Notes under the pieces: generated by a model | The model's database searches: none | Seen by the model: the letters and a program-made list of their open reading frames with translations, nothing else | What the model was told of the DNA's origin: nothing | Shown here: positions 16,106 through 24,899 of the stretch, piece by piece | Layout of the letters: each line of letters opens with the position of its first letter | Position numbering within the stretch: the stretch's first letter is position 1 | Source of the DNA: JAOUEA01 sp963810915 | GTDB taxonomy: Bacteria; Actinomycetota; UBA4738; HRBIN12 | Length of the DNA stretch: 64,000 bases | Assembly (NCBI GenBank): GCA_963810915.1 | Contig: CAWEPH010000006.1 | Location: 310,001-374,000, forward strand | Direction: 5' to 3' | Made by a program: the position numbers and the translations under genes

Positions 16106-16930
16106 GTGCAACCATGCGAGGCGCCATCTCGCACGGATGTGCGCGAGGCGGCGGATCGTCACCCGCAGATCGCCAAGCTCGAGGTCCGCGACGTGTACGC
16201 GCGGGCGCTCCGCCTCTATCGCCGCGAGCCGTTCCGCGTGTCCGTGACGGCCGTCCTGCTGCTCGGACCCGGCCTGATCCTCGGCATCGGCAGCGGGGCC
16301 TTCGCCGACCGGCTCGCCGACGACACCGCCGGCGACCGCTTCCTTGCGGTCCTCATCCTCGCTCTTGTGGGCGCCGTCCTGGGCACGCTGGGCACGGTCG
16401 CCTACTCCGGGGTTCTCGACGAGCTCGTCGGCGCGGTGATCCGCGGAGCGACACCGCCGCCGATCGGCGCCGCGATGCGCAACCTCCCGTATTGGCGCCT
16501 GATCGTGGCCGACCTCTACGTCGCGGTCGCCGCGGGGATCGGCTCCGCCCTCGGTGTGCTCCCCGGGGTCGTCGCGCTGGCGTTGTTCTGCACGGTTGGG
16601 CCCATCGTGAACATCGAGCGGCATCGGCCGCTCGCGGCGATCCGTCGCGCCGCGGGACTCACGTCCCGCCATCTGTTCCTCACCCTGATGACGGTGGGCA
16701 TCCCGCTCACGCTCGAGATCGCGGCCCACGAGTACCTGCTCCACCTGAAGGGAAACGTCGGGACGTTGATCGAGTTCCTCGTGGGCTTGCCGCTGATCCT
16801 CACGATCGGCGCTGCCGTGGGTCTCAACGAGGTCGTGTTGGCGTACGCGCTGCTCGCGCGCAGCCCGGACTCATCCGTGGCCGAGCAAGTCCTCGCGACC
16901 GCACCGAGCGTCGAGCCGGAGCGCGGCTAG
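16106..16930 (+). CDS. Polytopic membrane protein, 274 aa
   Basis: A 274-residue membrane protein read from GTG 16106, chosen because AGGAGGGAGCCGG directly precedes it. About six hydrophobic segments are visible, for example VSVTAVLLLGPGLILGIGSG, FLAVLILALVGAVLGTLGTV, GIGSALGVLPGVVALALFC and LIEFLVGLPLILTIGAAVGL. The pattern (a helix pair, then GPIVNIERHRPLAAIRRAAG between helices) resembles glycerophosphoryl-diester phosphodiesterase membrane-domain or YIEGIA-like proteins of Gram-positives, but no catalytic motif is present. Its stop overlaps, tail to tail, the end of the aminotransferase gene by 4 bases. Function unknown. Confidence 0.75.
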   Translation: MQPCEAPSRTDVREAADRHPQIAKLEVRDVYARALRLYRREPFRVSVTAVLLLGPGLILGIGSGAFADRLADDTAGDRFLAVLILALVGAVLGTLGTVAYSGVLDELVGAVIRGATPPPIGAAMRNLPYWRLIVADLYVAVAAGIGSALGVLPGVVALALFCTVGPIVNIERHRPLAAIRRAAGLTSRHLFLTLMTVGIPLTLEIAAHEYLLHLKGNVGTLIEFLVGLPLILTIGAAVGLNEVVLAYALLARSPDSSVAEQVLATAPSVEPERG

Positions 16931-18300
16931 CGCGTGATGGCTTCGGCGAAGCTCTCGAAGTTCTCCACGTAGCGCTCGGCGTCCTCGTCGCTCATCACGA
17001 TCGAGGTCGTCCAGCTCTCCCACTTGGAGCCCGGGCTCTTGAAGACACCCCGGTTCAGCTGCCAGAGCCACGCGAGCTGCGGCACCCGATCGTCGATCTC
17101 CCAGAGGTCGCGGTACTCGCGGATCGGGGTCGAACGCCAGTCGATCGAACCCTTGGCCGACTGGGTCTTCATCGACGCCGGGAGCTTGTGCCGCGCGATC
17201 GTGTCCTCGCAGCGATGCAGGATGTCGTTGATCTCGTCGAGGCGGACGTACGCGTCCTTCGTGAGGACCTCCGTCAGGTTGACCTTGGCGGCGGCCATCG
17301 TGAGCGGGTTCCCGTTGAAGGTCCCCACCTGCTCGAGGTCTCCGTCGATCACCATGCGCATGGCGTCTTCCGTCCCGCCGATGGCTCCGCAGGGAAGGCC
17401 CGCCCCGAGCGCCTTCGCGTAGGCCACCAGGTCGGGCTGCACGCCGAAGGCCTCGATCGCGCCGCCCCAGGCCACGGTGAAGCCCGTCTTCACCTCGTCG
17501 AACGCGAACATCGCGCCGTCGGCGCGGCAAAGCTCCTTCAACCGCTGCAGGTATCCGGCGTCGGGCAGCACCACGCCGCAGTTCGTCATGACGGGCTCCA
17601 CGATCATGCCGGCGATCCGGCCCGCGTTCTCGGCGAACGCCCGTGCGGCGGCGTCGGCGTCGTTGAACGGCACGGAGATCACCGAGTCGACGGCGCCGGG
17701 GATCAGCCCCTTGGTCTGGGCCACCGAATGCGGACGCTCCCGCGGGCCGGCGAGGTCGGGAGCCGGGAAGACGCTCACCATCAGCGCGTCGTGGTGGCCG
17801 TGGTAGGTGCCCTCGATCTTCAGGATCAGCGGGCGCCCGGTGGTGGCGCGCATGATGCGCACGGCGTCGAGCGTGGCCTCCGTCCCGGAGTTCCCGAACC
17901 GCCAGTACGGCAGGCCCGTGCGCTCCGCGAGGTTCTCGGCCACCACCAAGGCGTCCTCGGTGGGCTGCGCGAAATGGGTCCCGAGGGCGACGCGCCGCTG
18001 CACGGCCTCGACGATCTTCGGGTGCGCGTGGCCCATCACCATCACGCCGTACCCGTTGTGGTAGTCGACGTACTCGTTCTGGTCGATGTCCCAGACGTGG
18101 GATCCCAACCCGCGGTCGACGTAGATCGGGTGCGGCGGCCACATCTGCCAGCTCGACGAGACCCCGCCCGGCAGGTGCGACTTGGCCTCCTCCCGGTAGG
18201 CGAGGCTCCGCGCGTGCTTCGCGTCGAGCGCGGTCGTCTCCTCCTTGATCAGCTGCTCGACGAGACCCAGGTCGATCTCGACGGTCTCGGTAGCGCTCAT
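16927..18300 (-). CDS. HemL-like class III aminotransferase (second of tandem pair)
   Basis: A 457-residue PLP enzyme of the glutamate-1-semialdehyde aminomutase-like class III aminotransferases. Start at ATG 18298-18300 behind GAGGGGAGCACC. Visible motifs are GNSGTEATLDAVRIMRA (phosphate loop), GTYHGHHDALMVS, FDEVKTGFTVAWGG (Asp contacts the PLP nitrogen) and AKALGAGLPCGAIGG with the Schiff-base Lys. True HemL has DEVMTGFR and AKIIGGG, so this is a homologue rather than a certain GSAM; an amine or amino-acid transaminase is equally likely. It lies 31 bases downstream of a paralogue in the same orientation. Confidence 0.82.
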   Translation of the reverse strand: MSATETVEIDLGLVEQLIKEETTALDAKHARSLAYREEAKSHLPGGVSSSWQMWPPHPIYVDRGLGSHVWDIDQNEYVDYHNGYGVMVMGHAHPKIVEAVQRRVALGTHFAQPTEDALVVAENLAERTGLPYWRFGNSGTEATLDAVRIMRATTGRPLILKIEGTYHGHHDALMVSVFPAPDLAGPRERPHSVAQTKGLIPGAVDSVISVPFNDADAAARAFAENAGRIAGMIVEPVMTNCGVVLPDAGYLQRLKELCRADGAMFAFDEVKTGFTVAWGGAIEAFGVQPDLVAYAKALGAGLPCGAIGGTEDAMRMVIDGDLEQVGTFNGNPLTMAAAKVNLTEVLTKDAYVRLDEINDILHRCEDTIARHKLPASMKTQSAKGSIDWRSTPIREYRDLWEIDDRVPQLAWLWQLNRGVFKSPGSKWESWTTSIVMSDEDAERYVENFESFAEAITR

Positions 18301-18331
18301 GACGGTGCTCCCCTCTCGCGTCGCGCGCCGC

Positions 18332-19711
18332 TCAGTTGCCCGTGACCGCGGCGGCGAACTCCTCGAAGTTCGCGATGTAGCGTGCCGCGTCATCCTCCGT
18401 GTGCCACACCGAGAGCGTCCACGTCTCCTGCTTCGTCCACGGCGACTTGAACACGCCGCGGTTCTGCTGGAAGAGCCACGCGAGGTAGCTGATCCGCTCG
18501 TCGATGCCCACCGCGTCACGGTACTCGCGCACGGGCTTGGCCGAGTAGATCACCGAGCCCTTGGCACCGACGCCGCTCACGTACGCGGGCAGGCCGTACC
18601 TGGCGATCACGTCCGACAGGCCGTCCTTCATGATCTGGTCGATGCGGTTGAACTCGTCGTAGACACCCCCAACCAGCACCTCCGTCAGCGCGACGCGCGA
18701 CGCGGCCATGGTCAGCGGGTTCCCGTTGAAGGTGCCCGCCATGTCGTACTTGTCCTCGATCACCGGACGGTAGAGCTCGCTGGTGGCGCCGATCGCCCCG
18801 CAGGGCAGACCGCCGCCGATGGCCTTGGCGAGGCAGACGATATCCGGCGTGACCCCGAACACCTCGACGGCGCCGCCGTACGCGATCGTCGCGCCCGTCT
18901 TCACCTCGTCGAAGGCGAGGTACGCGCCGTTGGCGTGGCAGAGCTCGATGAGCCCCTGCAGGTAGCCGTCGTCCGGCATGATCACGCCGCAGTTCATCAT
19001 GGCCGGCTCGACGAACATGCCGGCGATCTGCCCTTGGTGCTCGGTGAACGCGCGGCGCACGGCATCGAGGTCGTTGAACGGCACCACGATCACGAGATCC
19101 GCGAAGGCCTGCGGGATGCCCATGGCTTGCGGCACGGTGGTGGGGTGTTCACGCGGCCCGATCAACGACACGTCCGGACCGACCGAGAACATCAGCGAGT
19201 CATGGTGGCCATGGTAGGTGCCCTCAACCTTGATCAGCTTGTCGCGGCGGGTGTTCGCGCGCATCAGCCGCGCGGCCTCGAGGGTGGCCTCCGTGCCCGA
19301 GTTGCAGAACCGCCAGAGCGGAAGGTTGAACCGGTCGGCGAGGTTCTCACCGACCACGTCGAGGTCCTTGGTCGGCTGGGCGAAATGCGTGCCGCGCGGC
19401 GCCTGCCGCACGATGGCCTCGGTGATCTTGGGGTGCGCGTGCCCCACCACCATCGCGCCGTAGCCGAGGTGGAAGTCGATGTACTCGTTGCCGTCGATGT
19501 CCCAGAGGCGGTTGCCCTGCCCGTAGTCGACGTAGATGGCGTGCGGGGGGGACGCCTGCCAGCTGGACGCCACGCCGCCCGCGACGTGCTGCTCCGCGAC
19601 CGCCCGGTAGGCGATGGACGCTTGGCGCTTGGGCGCGAGCTCCGTCTCCTCGCGCTCGATGAGACGGTCGATCAGGTCGAGGTCGAACCCGGTGGTCTCC
19701 CTCGTGGCCAT
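18332..19711 (-). CDS. HemL-like class III aminotransferase (first of tandem pair)
   Basis: A 459-residue paralogue of the gene downstream, with the same layout: RFCNSGTEATLEAARLMRA, GTYHGHHDSLMFS, FDEVKTGATIAYGG and AKAIGGGLPCGAIGA with the PLP lysine. Start at ATG 19709-19711 with AGGAGG 11 bases upstream. The two share motifs across their whole length but differ clearly, so the duplication is old. The products may form a heterodimer or act on related substrates in one pathway; both are inference. No heme biosynthesis gene is nearby. Confidence 0.82.
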   Translation of the reverse strand: MATRETTGFDLDLIDRLIEREETELAPKRQASIAYRAVAEQHVAGGVASSWQASPPHAIYVDYGQGNRLWDIDGNEYIDFHLGYGAMVVGHAHPKITEAIVRQAPRGTHFAQPTKDLDVVGENLADRFNLPLWRFCNSGTEATLEAARLMRANTRRDKLIKVEGTYHGHHDSLMFSVGPDVSLIGPREHPTTVPQAMGIPQAFADLVIVVPFNDLDAVRRAFTEHQGQIAGMFVEPAMMNCGVIMPDDGYLQGLIELCHANGAYLAFDEVKTGATIAYGGAVEVFGVTPDIVCLAKAIGGGLPCGAIGATSELYRPVIEDKYDMAGTFNGNPLTMAASRVALTEVLVGGVYDEFNRIDQIMKDGLSDVIARYGLPAYVSGVGAKGSVIYSAKPVREYRDAVGIDERISYLAWLFQQNRGVFKSPWTKQETWTLSVWHTEDDAARYIANFEEFAAAVTGN

Positions 19712-19860
19712 GATGAAGATCCTCCTTGCGAACCGCCCAACCCCGGTGCAGGAGTTTGAACGGCGGTTCAAACGTGCCCGGATGATACCCCAGGACCCCC
19801 GCGCCGGGAAGCCCTGCTTCCGGTGGAACCCATCGCGTTGGTATCGTGGAGGCGCACGTG

Positions 19861-19935
19861 GTGGGTGTAGCTCAGCTAGGTTAGAGCGCCTGGTTGTGGT
19901 CCAGGAGGCCGCGGGTTCGAATCCCGTCACTCACC
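19861..19935 (+). tRNA. tRNA-His(GTG)
   Basis: A complete tRNA: acceptor GTGGGTG (19861-19867) with CACTCAC (19928-19934), D arm with AGCTCAGC-TAGGTT, anticodon stem-loop CCTGG-TTGTGGT-CCAGG with anticodon GTG, and T arm GCGGG-TTCGAAT-CCCGT. The extra G at 19860 faces C at 19935, the G-1:C73 identity pair of bacterial tRNA-His. CCA is not encoded. Confidence 0.95.
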
Positions 19936-19968
19936 CTCGTTTCCCTACCCCTGCGCACCCGTCCATCC

Positions 19969-19987
19969 GTTGCAAGGTCCGTGCAAC
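19969..19987 (+). promoter_or_regulatory. Inverted repeat upstream of cupin gene
   Basis: GTTGCA (19969-19974) and TGCAAC (19982-19987) form a 6-bp inverted repeat with a 7-base spacer, about 75 bp before the cupin start at 20063 and 34 bases after tRNA-His. It could be an operator. Arms of similar sequence with a 2-base spacer occur upstream of mec and lon, but the different spacing makes a shared regulator doubtful. Confidence 0.3.
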
Positions 19988-20062
19988 CTCCCGTCCCTAG
20001 CGTGGACTCGACACCAGGGACGCCGTCACCGGGATGGCTCCCGACGAAGAAGGAGGGGTCGC

Positions 20063-20419
20063 ATGGCGAAGACGGAGCACCGTGACTTCGCGGAGCCGGA
20101 CGAGGTCCGCACGTTCGATCTGGGGCACGCGGACATCCTCAACACCGAGGGCGGCACGATCGGCCGCCTCGTCTTCGAGCCTGGATGGCGGTGGTCGAAG
20201 GACGTGAAGCCGATCGCGGGCACCGATCTCTGCGAGGCGCCGCACTTCCAGTACCACATCGCAGGCACGCTCCGGATCCAGATGGCCGACGGGAATGAAT
20301 TCGACGCCACCCCCGGCCAGCTGACGTACCTGCCCTCGGGCCATGACGCGTGGGTCGTCGGTGACGAGACGGTCGTGGCCGTCGACTGGTTCGGGGCATC
20401 GCACTACGCGCAAGCCTGA
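20063..20419 (+). CDS. Cupin domain protein, 118 aa
   Basis: A 118-residue single-domain cupin, starting at ATG 20063 behind AAGGAGGGGTCGC. The beta-barrel signature is visible in GGTIGRLVFEPGWRWSKDVK and HFQYHIAGTLRIQMADG, with the second cupin motif around PGQLTYLPSGHDAW. His residues in HFQYH and GHDAW are candidate metal ligands; the usual first-motif His pair is weak, so metal binding is uncertain. Such small cupins often act as isomerases, sensors or dioxygenases; no substrate can be assigned. A strong shared hairpin follows. Confidence 0.8.
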   Translation: MAKTEHRDFAEPDEVRTFDLGHADILNTEGGTIGRLVFEPGWRWSKDVKPIAGTDLCEAPHFQYHIAGTLRIQMADGNEFDATPGQLTYLPSGHDAWVVGDETVVAVDWFGASHYAQA

Positions 20420-20437
20420 ACGGCCGTCGTCTCGGTC

Positions 20438-20473
20438 GGGGCCGCCGCGGCGCACAGGCGTCGCGGCGGCCCC
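20438..20473. terminator. 15-bp hairpin between convergent genes
   Basis: Left arm 20438-20452 (GGGGCCGCCGCGGCG) and right arm 20459-20473 pair over 15 bp with one G-T wobble and a 6-base loop. It sits between the forward cupin (stop 20419) and the reverse BTAD gene (stop at 20475), so it probably ends both transcripts. Confidence 0.7.
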
Positions 20474-20474
20474 A

Positions 20475-23400
20475 TCATGTCCCGGGCGCGTATCCGTCGC
20501 CCGCCAGCTCCCGCAGCCGTGTGAGGGCGGCCAGATATCCGCCCTCATCCACGACGGCGGCGGCCGCGCGGGCGATCTCCGCGGCATCCGGGTCGCCCAG
20601 CGCCGCGCGCACCTCGGCATCGGCCCAGCGCGCCTCGTAGCGGGTGAGCCCGTCGCCGCCCGCGAGCGACGCCTCCACGAGGGGCGGAGCCTCCTCCGCC
20701 CGCCCCGCCCCCACCAGACCGATCGCCATGCGCGCGCGGGCCCAGGCCGCGAAGAGCGGGATCGAACCGCCCATCTCGAGCGACCGGGTGAAGGCGTCGA
20801 CCGCATCGTCGTAGCGACCGGCGGCCTGCAACGCGATCCCCACCGCGCGCCACGAAGCCGACGTCCACTCGCGGTGACCGATCCCCTCGGCGATCCGCAA
20901 GGCTTCGCTCGCGCTCGCCAGCGCCTCGTCGGCGCGTCCGAGCCCCGACAGCGCTTCGGAGCGATGCCACAGCGCGTAGGCCTCGCCCTCGGCGTGACCG
21001 AGCGACCGTTCCAGCGCGAGCGCGGCCTCGGCGTCGACGAGGCCCTCGTCGGGTCGCGCCATGAACACGAGCGCATGACCTCTGGTGGACCGAGGGGTCC
21101 CGACCCGCAACAGCTCACCCGCGTCCTCGAAGAGTCGCGCCACCCGGTCGAAGAGGTCGACGGCCTCACGGATCCGCCCACGCATGAAGGTCGCCATCGC
21201 GCGGCCGTCGAGGATCCCGGCGGCGCCGGACGCGTCTCCGAGCGCCTCGAACAGCTCGAGCGCCTCGTCCGCGCGCTCCTCCGCCCGCTCCTGCCGGCCC
21301 AGGTTCATGTCCACGATGCTTCCGACCGCGAGCGCCTCGGCACGCGCCGCGGGGTCGTCGCCCGCCTCCGAGAGCGCCATCTCCACGAGATCCGCGGCAC
21401 GGCCGTAGTCGTCTGAGCCCCCCTCCATCATCGCCACTCGGGCCAGCAACCGGGAGCGGCTCACCCGGTCCTGGGGGGCGACGAGCGCCGCGCGGAGATC
21501 TTCCCGTGCGCCGGCGAGGTCGCCCGCGCGGCTCCTCGCCTCGGCCCGAGCGCGCAGCAGTCGGGAACGATTGGGCTCGCGCGGATCGAGCTCGAGACCC
21601 GAGCCGGCGAGCGCCGTCACCTCGTCGTTCGCGGATCGGTTCAGGGCCTCTTCCGCAGCATCGGCGTACCTCGTCGCAGCCTCCGCAGCATGGCCCGCGA
21701 TCGCCAGGTGCAGCGCCAGTTCCGAGGGATCCGCGCCCTCAAGCACCAAGACGGTCGCCACAGCCTCGTGAAGCCTCGCCGAGGCGGAGGGGTCGAGCTC
21801 GGCGACGGCGGCCGCCGCCACCGACTCGTGCGCGGTCGTCCACCCATGCTCTCCCCAACGCGCGAGGCCGGCGCGGGCCAACCGGTCGAGTCCGTCCAGG
21901 GACTGGCTCGCCTCCGACCCGGTCACTTGCGCGACCGTCCGCTCCGGGACCTCCCGCCCGAGCACGGCCAGGACCTCGAGTGCGTCTCGCGTGCCTGGGT
22001 CGAGCCGCCGGATGCGAGCCTGGATCGCGCGCCGGTTGCCCAGTCGCACGGCGTCTTGAACCGCATCGATGCCCGGGGTGCCCTGGACCCACCACCGACC
22101 CTGCCCATCCGCGCGGACGATCCCGTCGGCCTCGAGCGCACGGAGCACCTCAACCACGGTGAGTGGCCAGGCGTCGGACTCCTCGGCGATGGCGTACGCG
22201 ATCGCGTCATCATCCACGAGCGATCCGAGCGCCTGTCCCGAAAGCGGCACGAGCTCGAGATGGCGGACGTCGCGGCTCCGTTCCAGCTCTTCCAGGAACA
22301 CCTCGGCCCGGGAATCGCGGCGGATCTCGTCGGGCCGGCAACTGAGCACCAGGCGCAACCCGTCGGCCCGCTGGGCGGTGGGCGAGAGCAGTTCGAGGCT
22401 GCTGGGGTCCGCCCATTGGAGGTCGTCGACGACCAACACCGCCGGGAGCACCGCCGACAAGAGCCTGCCGACGCCTTCCAGCCAAAGCCCGTGCCGGCTC
22501 GCAGGATCGAGCTCGAGGTCCGCCACGTCGCGAAGGTCAGCCAGCTCGGGGAGCAGATCCCTCATCGCAACCGCGACGAGCTCCGGGACCGCGTGCACCG
22601 CGAACGCATCGAGAGCCAACACCTCACGGAGCACCGAGCGCACGAGCGCCCACGGCTCATCGCGCTCGGCCGGTACGGCGCGCGCGCGGAGCACGGGTAT
22701 CGGGGATCCGCCGGTCAACTCGTCGATGAGCCGGGTCTTCCCCGCCCCAGAGGGGCCCTGGATCACGACCACCGGATCCGCTCCGATGAGCGTGGCGAGC
22801 TCCGTCTCGCGTCCGACGAATCTCGCGTTCCCGGCCGAGACGCCGACCTCCTTGGCCCGGGCCGGCCCCCGGCCCGCCCCGCGCACCTCGATCTCGCCTC
22901 GTAGCACCCGCGCGTGCAGTTCGGTGGCCTCACCCGAGGGATCCAGGCCGAGCTCATCCGCGAAGCGGCTCCGGAACCGCTCGAACGCCGTCAACGCCCC
23001 CGCGACGTCGCCCGCCCCGGCGAGTGCTCGGACGAGGTGCAGGGCGGCCGCCTCCCGCAGCGGCTCTCGAACCACGGCCTGCTCGGCGAGCGCGACCGCC
23101 TCGGCCGCATCGCCGAGCAGCAGCGCCGCGGACGACCCCGCCTCCAGCACGTCCTGGAGCGCGCGTGCGGCCTGCGCGCGTGGCTCGAAGGCCCACTCCT
23201 CGTACGCGTCCTCCGCGAGTGGCTCGCCCATCCACCGTGACGCGGCGCGACGGGCTTCGGCCAGCACGGTGAGGGGCTCGGGATCCCCGCTGCGCACGTG
23301 GTCACCGGCCGCGAGGAGATCCTCGAGATCGACCTCGACCCGCGGGTCGTCGACGAGCGTGTAGCCGCCCGACCCCGTCTGCACGAGATCCGGATGGCCC

Positions 23401-23633
23401 AGGGCACGGCGCAGCCGGGACACCAGCACTTCGAGGTTCGCCGCCGGATCCGCCGGGGCCCGATCGGGCCAGAGCGCCTCCACCAACACCTCCTTCGCCG
23501 CGAACGAGCCTCGACGCACGGCGAGCACGCGGAGGAGGCGTCGCGGAAGGCGCCCGTTGAAGGCGGTCACCGGGATCTCCTGGCCGTCCCGAAGTACCGC
23601 GGAGCGCCCCAGCAGCTTCAGCTCGAACGCCAT
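20475..23633 (-). CDS. BTAD/AfsR-SARP family regulator with ATPase and TPR domains
   Basis: About 1052 residues. Domains in order: OmpR-like winged helix (about 5-97, FELKLLGRSAVLRDGQEI and a DNA-binding stretch VLVSRLRRAL), bacterial transcriptional activation domain with TPR-like helices (about 100-245), AAA/STAND ATPase (about 275-560) with Walker A GPSGAGKTR (295-303) and Walker B AVLVVDDLQWAD (about 400-411), then a long run of TPR-like helices to the C-terminus. This architecture is that of AfsR/SARP-type large activators of secondary metabolism. No biosynthetic cluster is adjacent. The start is either 23642 or, as used here, the ATG at 23633. Confidence 0.9.
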   Translation of the reverse strand: MAFELKLLGRSAVLRDGQEIPVTAFNGRLPRRLLRVLAVRRGSFAAKEVLVEALWPDRAPADPAANLEVLVSRLRRALGHPDLVQTGSGGYTLVDDPRVEVDLEDLLAAGDHVRSGDPEPLTVLAEARRAASRWMGEPLAEDAYEEWAFEPRAQAARALQDVLEAGSSAALLLGDAAEAVALAEQAVVREPLREAAALHLVRALAGAGDVAGALTAFERFRSRFADELGLDPSGEATELHARVLRGEIEVRGAGRGPARAKEVGVSAGNARFVGRETELATLIGADPVVVIQGPSGAGKTRLIDELTGGSPIPVLRARAVPAERDEPWALVRSVLREVLALDAFAVHAVPELVAVAMRDLLPELADLRDVADLELDPASRHGLWLEGVGRLLSAVLPAVLVVDDLQWADPSSLELLSPTAQRADGLRLVLSCRPDEIRRDSRAEVFLEELERSRDVRHLELVPLSGQALGSLVDDDAIAYAIAEESDAWPLTVVEVLRALEADGIVRADGQGRWWVQGTPGIDAVQDAVRLGNRRAIQARIRRLDPGTRDALEVLAVLGREVPERTVAQVTGSEASQSLDGLDRLARAGLARWGEHGWTTAHESVAAAAVAELDPSASARLHEAVATVLVLEGADPSELALHLAIAGHAAEAATRYADAAEEALNRSANDEVTALAGSGLELDPREPNRSRLLRARAEARSRAGDLAGAREDLRAALVAPQDRVSRSRLLARVAMMEGGSDDYGRAADLVEMALSEAGDDPAARAEALAVGSIVDMNLGRQERAEERADEALELFEALGDASGAAGILDGRAMATFMRGRIREAVDLFDRVARLFEDAGELLRVGTPRSTRGHALVFMARPDEGLVDAEAALALERSLGHAEGEAYALWHRSEALSGLGRADEALASASEALRIAEGIGHREWTSASWRAVGIALQAAGRYDDAVDAFTRSLEMGGSIPLFAAWARARMAIGLVGAGRAEEAPPLVEASLAGGDGLTRYEARWADAEVRAALGDPDAAEIARAAAAVVDEGGYLAALTRLRELAGDGYAPGT

Positions 23634-23718
23634 CGACGACATCGGCCGATGCTCACGCGCGGGCCGCGCGAGCGCAACTCGCGCTTCGTCATCACGGTCT
23701 CGATTGGTAAACTGCGCC

Positions 23719-23795
23719 GGGCCTCTAGCTCAATCTGGCAGAGCAACGGACTCTTAATCCGCAGGTTCGGGGTTCGAGTCCCCGGGGGCCCACCA
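23719..23795 (+). tRNA. tRNA-Lys(CTT)
   Basis: Acceptor GGGCCTC (23719-23725) pairs with GGGGCCC (23785-23791) with one G-T wobble. The anticodon loop within CGGA-CTCTTAA-TCCG carries CTT. The T arm is CGGGG-TTCGAGT-CCCCG (23768-23784). Discriminator A at 23792 is followed by an encoded CCA (23793-23795). The second copy of the 690-bp duplication begins 59 bases downstream. Confidence 0.95.
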
Positions 23796-23854
23796 CCTGA
23801 CCTGCAGCGTTGCCTACGTGCAGGCTGCACCCGCCGGGCTTGCCTGCCACTCTT

Positions 23855-24544
23855 GCCAGGCGACTGAGTCACCCACCTGGTCTACGACGTGTGCACGGGA
23901 TAGCGCAGATGCGTGACACCCACACCGGTGACGACTGTCGGATTCCCGAGGACGACCGGTGTGTTCGCGAGGTGGTCGAATAGCCGCACTCCTGCGCCAA
24001 GCAACACGGCAGCCAGATCGATGTGGATCTCGTCGAGCAGCCCGGCGTCCAGGCACTGCTGGATCGTATGAGCGCCGTGCACTGCCACGGACTTCCGGCC
24101 GGCAGCCGATCTGGCTCGTGCAACGGCGCTTTCGATGCCGTCGGTGACGAACTGGACCGTCGAGCCGGGCCGTGGCCAGCCGTCGGGCACGTCGTGGGTG
24201 GCGACGAAAGCGGGTACATCCCACGGGTGCTGGCCGCCCCAGCCGTGCGCGACCTCGAACGTGCGCCGACCGGTGAGGAAGGCGCCGACCTCAGCCATCA
24301 AGCCCCTCACGTGGTCGGCGCTCGGCGCCGAGACGCGGAACGTCATGTCCGATCTCGTGCTCGGCATGGAGACCTCGACGTCGCCCGAGAAGTACCAGTC
24401 GAAGACTTCGGCGACCCCGTCGTTCGCGTCGGCGACGTACCCGTCGAGAGACATCGACATGATCGCGACCACATTGGTCATCGTGCAGCTCCTTTCGCGA
24501 CAAGGGCGCGGCCAATCTTAGAAGCGGCGGACGCTCGATCCGAC
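23855..24544. repeat. 690-bp segmental duplication, copy B
   Basis: Counterpart of 5241-5930 with the same length and gene content. The left boundary GCCAGGCGAC is 59 bases after tRNA-Lys. Differences are scattered substitutions, densest between codons 37 and 50 of the gene, with the last 60 codons giving identical protein. Confidence 0.85.
23882..24481 (-). CDS. Dihydrofolate reductase-like (RibD C-terminal domain) protein, copy B
   Basis: A 199-residue paralogue of the product at 5268-5867, differing at about 18 positions by hand count. The conserved features are the same: MSMSLDGYVADANDGV at the N-terminus, LTGRRTFEVAHGWGG, and VHGAHTIQQCLDAGLLDE near the C-terminus. The variable stretch at residues 38-50 (VSMPSTRSDMTFR) may line the substrate side. 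AAAGGAG precedes the start. The function is a predicted NAD(P)H-dependent reductase of unknown substrate. Confidence 0.88.
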   Translation of the reverse strand: MTNVVAIMSMSLDGYVADANDGVAEVFDWYFSGDVEVSMPSTRSDMTFRVSAPSADHVRGLMAEVGAFLTGRRTFEVAHGWGGQHPWDVPAFVATHDVPDGWPRPGSTVQFVTDGIESAVARARSAAGRKSVAVHGAHTIQQCLDAGLLDEIHIDLAAVLLGAGVRLFDHLANTPVVLGNPTVVTGVGVTHLRYPVHTS

Positions 24545-24650
24545 TGTCCACCTGGCGCTGTCTCCGGATCGACCTGCCTTGCGTGATGACCCGAGACCCG
24601 GCTACCGTGTGGCTCCCCCGACACGACGTGCTCGAAGGAGAGGATGAGCC

Positions 24651-24899
24651 GTGGTGGCGGAGGGGACACTCGTGGTTTGGGATCGCTTCGGGGGAGACTG
24701 GTTGGCGGTTGCCGCCCCGGGCGACAACATGATCCGGCTCACGAACATCCAGCCTGAACCCGGAAGGCAGATGAGCCTCGAACACCGCGAGCTCGCCTTC
24801 TGGTTCGAGCCGAACGATGTGGGCAAGCTCCTCGCCCTGAGCTCCCTCTCGCCCACCCGGGTGATCACGCCTGACGGACGGCACCGTCACGCCAGGTGA
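24651..24899 (+). CDS. Hypothetical protein, 82 aa
   Basis: An 82-residue protein read from GTG 24651 behind GAAGGAGAGG. An ATG in another frame lies just upstream and is not used. It is beta-rich at the start (GTLVVWDRFGGDWLAVAAPG) and contains ELAFWFEPNDVGKLLAL, which reads as a helix packing on a small sheet. No Cys or membrane segment. The 3' end overlaps, tail to tail, the RodZ-like gene by 35 bases. No family is recognised. Confidence 0.55.
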   Translation: MVAEGTLVVWDRFGGDWLAVAAPGDNMIRLTNIQPEPGRQMSLEHRELAFWFEPNDVGKLLALSSLSPTRVITPDGRHRHAR

